DNA from: Spirochaetes bacterium GWF1_49_6
GTDB taxonomy: Bacteria > Spirochaetota > Brevinematia > Brevinematales > GWF1-51-8
Direction: 5' to 3'
DNA length: 5,539 nt
Assembly: GCA_001829395.1 (NCBI GenBank)
Contig: MIBD01000145.1
Coordinates: 1-5,539, forward strand
The notes beneath the pieces were generated by a model that worked only from the letters and a program-made list of their open reading frames with translations, was not told the origin of the DNA and made no database searches. Shown here piece by piece: positions 1 to 4,828 of the stretch (positions are counted from its first letter, which is position 1; every line of letters starts with the position of its first letter). A program made the position numbers and the translations under genes.

Positions 1-975
1 CATATTCAGCAGGAAGGTTTCGATTTCGAGGAACGCGAAGGATTCGTCGGTGGATTTCACGCGGTACTCCACCGCGCGGCTGAGTTCGAATACCGCGCTG
101 ACGAATTTCAGGTCGCAAATTTGGGCGTACTCGGTCAATTTTTTCATCTCGAAGGAGCTGATGCCCATCTCGGACGCAAGTTCCTGTTTATCGCCGGACG
201 CGAGATACCCCCAGAGATGCTTCGCGGAACGGAGGATCATCGAATTGATGACAAGGATATGCGGGTCGCCGAGTTGTTTCATATCGCTTAGAATTTCCAG
301 CGCGGGACGGGGCTTTTTAGTAAAAAACGCGTCGATCAACTGGAAGATCGTGCCGTTTTGCGAACGCGCGAGAACATTTTTCGCGTCCTCGGCGGTGAGT
401 TTGCCCCCATCGCCGGCATACTCACAGAGGAGCCTGACCATCATCGACGCGTCCTCGATATCCTCGTTGGAAAGGATGAGCACGAGGTCGGGGATACTTT
501 TCTCGTAGTCGAGTTTATTCTCGGCGAACTTGTTCCGTATAAAATCCAAAATATCGCGGGCGTAGGCGCGTTTGAATTCCTTCGATATCTGGTTGGGGTC
601 TTGTTCGACTGCGGTTACCACCTTCTTCGACGGGGACTCCCACTCGAGGATGAGCACGGTATCGGGATTGGGGTTCTCCAGATAATGCAGGAGGCGTGTC
701 TCGAATTCGTCGGACTTGCTTTTATAGGCGGGTTTCTGCGCGCCGTCGCCCGAATCGGCGGGTTTGCCCTTGATACGGTCGATGTTCCTGACGAGGACGA
801 TGTTCTGCGAACCGAACAGCGAGGTTTGGACGCATTGATTGACTATCGCCGATACAGACGAGTCGTCCGCGAAGTAGACGGTCAGTTCCTCGCGGGGCAC
901 CTTGGCAATCAGTTTATCGATATAATCCTTTCGGAATACCTCGTTAGGGCCGGTTAGTAAGTAAACCGTTTTCAT
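1..975 (-). CDS. holA: DNA polymerase III delta subunit, 3' end beyond the window
   Basis: The frame is open for 325 codons from the ATG at 973-975 to the left edge with no stop. HolA proteins are usually about 330-345 residues, so only a few C-terminal residues should be missing. The delta subunit is the part of the clamp loader that opens the beta sliding clamp during DNA replication in the cytoplasm. Family-like features are an N-terminal nucleotide-fold start (YLLTGPNEVFRKDYI, 5-19), the LFGSQNIVLVRNID strand (53-66), the helical stretch FQLIDAFFTKKPRPALEIL (211-229), and a C-terminal FLEIETFLLNM (315-325). Residues 70-90 form a polar insert (KGKPADSGDG) that is probably a loop. The start is set by an SD (GGAGA, minus strand 985-981) five bases from the ATG. 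That SD lies inside the upstream lptE-like gene, and the two genes overlap by 32 bp, which suggests coupled translation. Gene order lptE-holA as in Proteobacteria supports the call. Confidence 0.88.
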   Translation of the reverse strand, partial: MKTVYLLTGPNEVFRKDYIDKLIAKVPREELTVYFADDSSVSAIVNQCVQTSLFGSQNIVLVRNIDRIKGKPADSGDGAQKPAYKSKSDEFETRLLHYLENPNPDTVLILEWESPSKKVVTAVEQDPNQISKEFKRAYARDILDFIRNKFAENKLDYEKSIPDLVLILSNEDIEDASMMVRLLCEYAGDGGKLTAEDAKNVLARSQNGTIFQLIDAFFTKKPRPALEILSDMKQLGDPHILVINSMILRSAKHLWGYLASGDKQELASEMGISSFEMKKLTEYAQICDLKFVSAVFELSRAVEYRVKSTDESFAFLEIETFLLNM

Positions 976-1672
976 GGTACTCTCCGAGGATATCCACCTT
1001 ACCGTTGAACTGCGAAAACTGGAGCTGCCACCCGTAAACAATCGCTTCCGCGGTGCGTGTGGCCATCAGGTTTACGAGCTGAGGAACCACCATATTGCTG
1101 ACATAGGAGTTGGTATCCACTACCAGATAACTTTGCTCGATGGATTTATTTTCCTGCACGGGATTACCCTCCATATCCTGCACCGAGTAGGTGACCTTCA
1201 TCGTGTAGACCAACCCGGGGATATTGGTCACGAGGCGGGAATCCTCGATAAAGAACGTATTGATACTGCCGCTCACGACAACCTGGGCATACTTGATTTT
1301 ATTCATAATCTGGAGGCCGTATGCGGTCAATTTATCTTTCAGTATTTTATCGAAATCCCGCTGGATTTCGACATTATGAGAATGATCGATGAACAGGGAA
1401 AGATATACCTGCTGTACGCCCTCGGGAAGCCCCGATTCGATACCCTCGACCTGAACCCGGTCGATCGTGCTCTCATAGATATTTCCCTTCATCGGGATAA
1501 GTATTTCCTTGGGCATTTCCGGCAGGGATTTTATCATATTTTTCGGAGACTTATCGAGTAATGATTCGGGATTTTCGTATTCTTTAATCAGAATCGATGA
1601 CGACCCGCAGGATAGCAGGAGCGTCACGGGTAACCATAAATAAAGTGTGATAACAATAAGAGTTTTTAGCAT
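944..1672 (-). CDS. lptE: LptE-like outer-membrane lipoprotein (LPS assembly)
   Basis: The gene encodes 242 residues. The N-terminus has a hydrophobic signal and a lipobox LLSC (19-22), so the mature protein should be lipidated at Cys22. LptE is the lipoprotein plug of the LptD barrel that places LPS in the outer membrane. The LptE-like pattern has four parts: a strand plus helix (VYLSLFIDHSHN, 89-100, then DFDKILKDKL, 107-115), the 'AQVVVSGSI' strand (129-137), a long strand YTMKVTYSVQD (156-166), and a C-terminal helix VVPQLVNLMATRTAEAIVYG (195-214). Most LptE proteins have about 160-200 residues. The extra length here is an N-terminal linker (30-85) and a C-terminal tail. Position directly before holA matches lptE-holA order elsewhere and is the strongest argument. 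The start is backed by an AAGGA-type SD and an 11-bp gap to the preceding gene. Sequence similarity to LptE is low, so a lineage-specific lipoprotein at the same locus cannot be excluded. Confidence 0.66.
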   Translation of the reverse strand: MLKTLIVITLYLWLPVTLLLSCGSSSILIKEYENPESLLDKSPKNMIKSLPEMPKEILIPMKGNIYESTIDRVQVEGIESGLPEGVQQVYLSLFIDHSHNVEIQRDFDKILKDKLTAYGLQIMNKIKYAQVVVSGSINTFFIEDSRLVTNIPGLVYTMKVTYSVQDMEGNPVQENKSIEQSYLVVDTNSYVSNMVVPQLVNLMATRTAEAIVYGWQLQFSQFNGKVDILGEYHENGLLTNRP

Positions 1673-1683
1673 TTCAGTCCTTT

Positions 1684-2439
1684 TTAGAATGCGAATGATA
1701 GTACGGGTATTTCTATCAGGTTACCGGAGTTCGCGAGCGGTAGTCCGTCCGGACCCAGCTTAGGAAAACAACTTTGTGATTTCAGCGACGGGTCTATCCG
1801 GTCGGGGTAGATACATAGCGCGGTTTTAAGGTTCTCGTTATATCCCAACTGGTAGAACAAAGGAAAAAACAGGTTGAACGCGTACGACCCGAGCGCGAGT
1901 GTGGCAAACACCGGCACAAGTCCCGTAGAGTTCTGCAAATCGACGATACAGAGCGCGGTAAATAATAGAGAGCCGCCGCCTGAGACCAGCGCGATTTCCC
2001 ATTTACCCATCACCCAGCTCCCGATGCTGAAAATAGGGAGGAGGTTATACACGCTATAAGTGAACCAGCTTCGCATCTCGAACGTCTGGTAGAATGAATT
2101 CCGGTCGATCTCCGTCAGGCTGATCGTCACTTGCTGCATCGTGAGGATTTCTTCCTTTGAGAAAAATTTTTTATTGCGGATAAGCCCCTCGGTCTGGGAT
2201 TTCAATTGCAGGTACTTGATTTCCTTGATATCCGATGCGTTAGTCTCGTCGGTAACAAGCGAGCTGATTTTATCGCTGCCGATCACGATCTCACCGACCT
2301 GTGACTGGAAAATAACATTACTAGGACTGGACGAAACAATTTTCCCGTTCAGGACAGTACCGTCCTTGAGGATGACAATAGCGCCGAACAGCGCGGTACT
2401 GCAAAAAGACAGCAGGATTACCGATAAAAAGGTACGCAT
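1684..2439 (-). CDS. P13-like membrane protein with N-terminal KDG domain
   Basis: The gene encodes 251 residues. Residues 1-20 look like a Sec signal peptide (ending LFGA). Residues 21-62 form a small beta-rich domain beginning ILKDGTVLNGKIV, a 'KDG-x-x-x-x-G' type domain. A polar, helix-prone linker follows (70-125). The second half has two hydrophobic blocks (130-168 and 173-198), with the motif NLLPIFSIGSW at 132-142 and YNENLKTAL at 200-208, and it ends in LSFAF. From memory, this order (NLxxGxGIGSxxxG, two hydrophobic spans, YNxxLKxxL, terminal aromatic) resembles the Borrelia P13 porin family of spirochaetes. P13 proteins are outer- or inner-membrane associated, and the function here is unknown. 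The gene lies 10 bp after the MBL gene and 11 bp before lptE, with a strong GGGGG SD, so it belongs to the same transcript. The KDG-P13 fusion is the odd part. The P13 link is inferred from pattern, not from a search. Confidence 0.6.
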   Translation of the reverse strand: MRTFLSVILLSFCSTALFGAIVILKDGTVLNGKIVSSSPSNVIFQSQVGEIVIGSDKISSLVTDETNASDIKEIKYLQLKSQTEGLIRNKKFFSKEEILTMQQVTISLTEIDRNSFYQTFEMRSWFTYSVYNLLPIFSIGSWVMGKWEIALVSGGGSLLFTALCIVDLQNSTGLVPVFATLALGSYAFNLFFPLFYQLGYNENLKTALCIYPDRIDPSLKSQSCFPKLGPDGLPLANSGNLIEIPVLSFAF

Positions 2440-2449
2440 AAAATCCCCC

Positions 2450-3184
2450 TTATTTCCATCCCTCGAATGCCGCTTGGGCGTTGGTCGTATACCCGGTATG
2501 CCCGGTGAAAATAGCGGTTATCCCGGTGATAGCCGCGATCTTACGGATGGATTTCTTCATAGTCTCCATATCCATCGTGTACTTGAAGAAAAACACGTCG
2601 GCCTTACCGTCGTTCAGGTTCATCGCGTCCCCGGCGAACAGGTATTTCCCGTCGACCAGATAGCACATGGAACCGGGAGTATGCCCCGGAGCGGCGATCG
2701 CGCGGATCATGGTGCTCCCTATAATCAGGTTCTGGCTATCGTTGAGCGCGGTATGCTTGATTTCCTTAACGGCGGGCGGCGCGAAAATAAAGCGCGCGGT
2801 CTTGCCGTTTATCATCTGCTCCTCGTCCGAGGACATATAGACGGTCACGTTGGATAGTAATGGAAGCCCGCCGGCATGGTCGTAATCGGCATGGGTGAGG
2901 AACACGTAACGGATGGATTCGGGGTCGATACCGAGTTCGTCCAACCCAGTTTTAAGCGCTTCGGGACTGGTGAGACTGTCTATCAGAATATAGTCAGCGC
3001 CGTTTGAAACCAGATAGCAATTCACGTATCCGCCGCTGATAGCATAGACATTATCCGTAATTTGACCGGTGGGTGTGATTACACGAGTAACCCCGACCGG
3101 CAGGAACATATATGCGAAGAACCCCAAGATAACGACAATAATCGCTCCGAGCGATATAAGAACGATCTTCAACGGTTTGTTCAT
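2450..3184 (-). CDS. Membrane-anchored metallo-beta-lactamase-fold hydrolase
   Basis: The gene encodes 244 residues. A basic start (MNKPLK) and one hydrophobic segment (about 6-29) predict an N-in anchor that would place the enzyme domain outside the cytoplasmic membrane (inference). The catalytic domain shows the MBL-fold metal motifs in order: LTHADYDHAGG (96-106; H98, D102, H103), PGHTPGS with H168, FAGD with D186, and TGHTGYT with H229. In the canonical HxHxDH motif the second histidine is a metal ligand. Here that position is Asp100, a variant I recall from other MBL-fold hydrolases. Substrate cannot be deduced. Glyoxalase II-like thioester hydrolysis or another ester hydrolysis are both possible, and a true beta-lactamase role is not implied. 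It is the first gene of the operon. Its SD (AAGGA, minus 3196-3192) is 7 bases from the ATG, and a promoter lies 70-100 bp upstream. Confidence 0.85.
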   Translation of the reverse strand: MNKPLKIVLISLGAIIVVILGFFAYMFLPVGVTRVITPTGQITDNVYAISGGYVNCYLVSNGADYILIDSLTSPEALKTGLDELGIDPESIRYVFLTHADYDHAGGLPLLSNVTVYMSSDEEQMINGKTARFIFAPPAVKEIKHTALNDSQNLIIGSTMIRAIAAPGHTPGSMCYLVDGKYLFAGDAMNLNDGKADVFFFKYTMDMETMKKSIRKIAAITGITAIFTGHTGYTTNAQAAFEGWK

Positions 3185-3252
3185 AGGGCATTCCTTAATA
3201 CATATTCTATCGGTGAGGGAGTGGAAGAATAGGGCGTTCTCGTCTTTTAAAT

Positions 3253-3281
3253 ATTGTACGCGGTAGCGTTAAAAAAGTCAA
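3253..3281 (-). promoter_or_regulatory. Sigma70-type promoter of the MBL-P13-lptE-holA operon
   Basis: On the minus strand, TTGACT (3281-3276) and TACAAT (3258-3253) are separated by exactly 17 bp, with only one mismatch to consensus in each box. Transcription would start near 3246 and give a leader of about 60 nt before the ATG at 3184. No other good promoter is evident within the four genes. A small hairpin GTGC-TTC-GCAC (3284-3294) lies just upstream of the -35 box. Confidence 0.75.
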
Positions 3282-3366
3282 GGGTGCTTCGCACATTTAT
3301 CCCGATATTTGATATTTCCTGTTTTTCTGCATAGCGCCCGTGATGAAGAAGAGAGCAGGAATAGAC

Positions 3367-3379
3367 GTCACACAGTGAC
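3367..3379. repeat. Palindrome GTCAC-ACA-GTGAC in array A
   Basis: A 5-bp perfect inverted repeat with a 3-base centre. Its partner in the next unit is GTCAC-TCA-GTGAC at 3460-3472, 93 bp away. The arms are identical and only one base of the centre differs, so the symmetrical part is kept while neighbouring bases drift. It could be a short hairpin or a dimer-binding site. Confidence 0.6.
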
Positions 3380-3459
3380 CTGCGTACGGTTAACCCCGAT
3401 ATTAAGACATAATGTGGTAAATAGATATAGCCCGTGATGAAAAGTAGGTAGAGGTAAAA

Positions 3460-3472
3460 GTCACTCAGTGAC
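3460..3472. repeat. Palindrome GTCAC-TCA-GTGAC in array A
   Basis: Second copy of the palindrome at 3367-3379. It contains the 10-mer TCACTCAGTG, which also occurs in the operator-like palindrome before the SDR gene (4696-4705). Confidence 0.6.
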
Positions 3473-3575
3473 CTGCGTACGGCTAATCCTGATATTAGAG
3501 ATTTTCAAAGTATCTACATATAGCCCGTGTTCGTTATAGTGAGCTTGCCGAACTATACTAGCTAATCCGACTGCT

Positions 3576-3814
3576 GCACGGGAAATATTAATCTAACGAG
3601 TATCGGTTCCATATTGGGGTCAGTGTACGCGGTAGCCAGTGATGAAGGGGTACTGTACCGGTGGAGCATGGGCAATATATTTCTAACGAGTATCGGTTCC
3701 ATATCGGGGTCAGTGTACGCAGTACCCGTGATGAAGGGGTGAAACATGGTGGAGCACGGGCAATATATTTCTATCGAGTATCGGTTCCATATCGGGGTTA
3801 GCCGTACGCAGTAC
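3576..3814 (-). repeat. Tandem repeat array B, three units of 88-90 bp, opposite orientation to array A
   Basis: Read on the minus strand, the framework CCCGATAT - 27 bp - GCCCGTG recurs at 3796-3755, 3708-3667 (ending GCCCATG) and 3618-3577 (CCCAATAT...TCCCGTG). The 27-bp middles are nearly identical in this array (GGAACCGATACTCG...), unlike array A, which suggests more recent duplication. Periods are 88 and 90 bp. The unit next to the SH3 gene has a 22-bp core at 3789-3810. Its reverse complement matches array A 3381-3402 at 21 of 22 positions and 3474-3495 at 20 of 22. CCCGTG (3725-3730) and CACGGG (3755-3760) could form a 6-bp stem, and GGTAC-T-GTACC (3649-3659) a 5-bp one. Confidence 0.82.
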
Positions 3815-4564
3815 CTAATCCCCTATGATAGAATCCTCGCTCAATTCCATCCCGAAATAGGCCGATGCGGCACTGAGAACCGGGCCGACCATATCGTGAT
3901 CCTGGAACTTCGGCGCCTTTCCGGGTTTATAGAAAATATATCCCTGATCGAATCCGCCGTCCTTGACGAATTTTGCAAGATTCACGCCTAATGTGGGATG
4001 AGTCGTGTCCTCCCCGGTAAGTACGGGCTTCTTGAGAGCTTTTTCATCGGCGAAAATGACTTCGATACTGTACGCTTTTGCGACCTGAAAAACGGTATCG
4101 GTAAACCACGCCCAGTCCTCGCTGGTTTCCTCAATGGAAGTATCGCAGAATATGACGATTAATCCTTTAGGCGGATAGGCATTAACTTTGTTGGTGACCA
4201 GCACGGACGCGTTAACCCAACCGGTCTTACCGTCGGCAGTTTTAACCTGGTACCACGGTTCGTTGAATTCCACCTCGCGGAGTACGATCTTGATCGTATC
4301 CTTTGTGACGGGGCCGAGGGTGGTAACCTGATCGCCCTGCTTGATCTGTGTAATTACTTTAGCGTCGAGAGCGGGACTATCGCGCAGGTTGGCGTTATCG
4401 ACCCAGCAGTAATAAGCCTTCCCCGCGCCGACTGTAACATTCTGGGGAACATCGGCCGCGGGGGAGTTTGTCCCGCCGGAACCCGATTTCCCGTCCTGAT
4501 TCCCGCAGGATAACAGTGTCATGCAGGAAATCACTAAAATGAGAGTGAAAAATTTCAGTTTCAT
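3815..4564 (-). CDS. SH3b-domain lipoprotein with possible thioredoxin-like C-terminal domain
   Basis: The gene encodes 249 residues. The signal ends in lipobox LLSC (17-20), and Cys20 is followed by GNQDGKSGSGGTNS, a flexible tether typical of lipoproteins. Residues 50-124 are a bacterial SH3 domain: VDNANLRDSPALDAKVITQI (55-74), QGDQVTTLG (76-84), EPWYQVKTADGKTGWVNASVLV (102-123). Such domains often bind cell wall or peptides. The C-terminal part (131-243) alternates strand and helix: GLIVIFCDTS (134-143), DWAWFTDTVFQVAKAYS (150-166), IEVIFADEK (167-175), GYIFYKPGKAPKF (208-220), then a helix. This order recalls a thioredoxin fold without a CxxC, which is inference only. The SD AAGGGG (minus 4576-4571) is 6 bases before the ATG. 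It is a single-gene unit with its own promoter, transcribed toward the repeat arrays. Its role is unknown. Confidence 0.82.
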   Translation of the reverse strand: MKLKFFTLILVISCMTLLSCGNQDGKSGSGGTNSPAADVPQNVTVGAGKAYYCWVDNANLRDSPALDAKVITQIKQGDQVTTLGPVTKDTIKIVLREVEFNEPWYQVKTADGKTGWVNASVLVTNKVNAYPPKGLIVIFCDTSIEETSEDWAWFTDTVFQVAKAYSIEVIFADEKALKKPVLTGEDTTHPTLGVNLAKFVKDGGFDQGYIFYKPGKAPKFQDHDMVGPVLSAASAYFGMELSEDSIIGD

Positions 4565-4591
4565 AATAAACCCCTTGATTGATTTTAAAGA

Positions 4592-4620
4592 ATTCTATAG
4601 GGGTATGGAAAAAATGTCAA
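4592..4620 (-). promoter_or_regulatory. Sigma70-type promoter of the SH3 lipoprotein gene
   Basis: On the minus strand, a perfect TTGACA (4620-4615) and TAGAAT (4597-4592, five of six consensus) are separated by 17 bp. The start would be near 4585, about 21 nt before the ATG, leaving room only for the SD. An A/T-rich run upstream (4626-4645) could act as an UP element and is shared with the divergent promoter. Confidence 0.72.
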
Positions 4621-4648
4621 CCGCAGAAAAAAATATTTTATAAACCAC

Positions 4649-4677
4649 TTGACGATGAGGTATAAACACGCTATACT
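4649..4677 (+). promoter_or_regulatory. Sigma70-type promoter of the SDR gene
   Basis: TTGACG (4649-4654) and TATACT (4672-4677) are separated by 17 bp. The expected start is near 4684, so the first operator-like palindrome begins right at +1 and a repressor bound there would block initiation. This promoter is back to back with the SH3 lipoprotein promoter, with 28 bp between the two -35 boxes. Confidence 0.75.
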
Positions 4678-4684
4678 ATATATA

Positions 4685-4702
4685 TGAGTGAGTATTCACT
4701 CA
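4685..4702. promoter_or_regulatory. Operator-like palindrome O1 at the SDR transcription start
   Basis: TGAGTGA-GTAT-TCACTCA has perfect 7-bp arms around 4 bases. Size, symmetry and placement at +1 are those of an operator for a dimeric repressor, and the TGAGTGA/TCACTCA type is common for TetR/AcrR-family proteins. A related site lies 62 bp downstream. No regulator gene is in the window, so the protein is unknown. Confidence 0.62.
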
Positions 4703-4749
4703 GTGTATTATTTTATAATTACTTTTACTCACTATAACATTATTTAAAA

Positions 4750-4761
4750 GTGAGTACTCAC
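4750..4761. promoter_or_regulatory. Operator-like palindrome O2 in the SDR leader
   Basis: GTGAGTACTCAC is a perfect 12-bp palindrome. Aligned with O1, both sites share GTGAGTAYTCACWCAGT (4688-4704 and 4750-4766), 62 bp apart or about six helical turns. Two sites on the same helix face could be bound cooperatively or by looping. A half-site-like TACTCACTA lies between them (4726-4734). Confidence 0.55.
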
Positions 4762-4777
4762 ACAGTCCTGCAAGTGT

Positions 4778-4827
4778 ATTGCCTCTCCTCCCTTTTATCC
4801 ATGAAATTTTTCTACTTTGGAGGCAAT
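4778..4827 (+). promoter_or_regulatory. Possible Shine-Dalgarno-masking hairpin in the SDR leader
   Basis: ATTGCCTC (4778-4785) is exactly complementary to GAGGCAAT (4820-4827), with one more U-G pair at 4786/4819. The right arm covers the SD GGAGG (4819-4823) and ends one base before the ATG, and the loop is 32 nt. A second option is CCTCC (4787-4791) pairing with the same SD. Folding would hide the ribosome site. No ligand class is recognised. Confidence 0.45.
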
Positions 4828-4828
4828 T

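Larger units (their letters stand above)
3297..3529 (+). repeat. Tandem repeat array A, three degenerate units of 93-94 bp
   Basis: Three copies of a framework CCCGATAT - 27 bp - GCCCGTG lie at 3301-3342, 3395-3436 and 3488-3529 (the last begins CCTGATAT), giving periods of 94 and 93 bp. The 27-bp middles are largely different from each other. Between frameworks, two copies of GTCAC-WCA-GTGAC (3367-3379, 3460-3472) are followed by CTGCGTACGG and TAAYCC. ATGAA follows the first two GCCCGTG blocks. The third copy diverges into TTCGTTATAG. No frame is coding. This is the same family as the opposed array at 3576-3814. I do not recognise a named class. Confidence 0.8.
3185..3814. other. 630-bp non-coding region between two minus-strand genes
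   Basis: The stretch contains the operon promoter and a short leader (3185-3281), repeat array A (3297-3529), a 46-bp hinge (3530-3575), and repeat array B up to the stop codon of the SH3 lipoprotein gene. I see no protein gene, no tRNA-like fold and no clear intrinsic terminator with a T-run on either strand. The minus-strand transcript of the SH3 gene would run directly into array B. Confidence 0.7.

Noticed and set aside
358..957. 199-codon plus-strand frame
   Set aside because: It is antisense to holA, which has an SD, family motifs and operon context. The plus-strand product resembles no known family.
974..1561. 195-codon plus-strand frame
   Set aside because: It is antisense to the LptE-like gene, with no SD and no recognisable motifs.
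2141..2857. 238-codon plus-strand frame
   Set aside because: It is antisense across the junction of the P13-like and MBL genes. The minus-strand MBL motifs leave no doubt about the coding strand there.
3297..3529. CRISPR array, because constant blocks flank differing middles of equal length
   Set aside because: The constant blocks are themselves degenerate, the sequences between frameworks (51-52 bp) are also partly conserved, only three units exist per orientation, and the second array is inverted with nearly identical middles. No cas gene is present.
3562..3747. 61-codon minus-strand frame with a repeated peptide (TAYTDPxMEPILVR twice)
   Set aside because: The peptide repeat only reflects the 90-bp DNA period (30 codons). 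The next unit has an 88-bp period, which breaks the frame, and the ATG has no convincing SD.
3297..3814. Integron attC-like cassette boundary
   Set aside because: No matched RYYYAAC/GTTRRRY core pairs could be placed at the ends of a unit.
4714..4719. Perfect -10 box TATAAT in the SDR leader
   Set aside because: No acceptable -35 box lies 16-18 bp upstream and there is no extended -10 TG. The A/T-rich leader makes a chance match likely.
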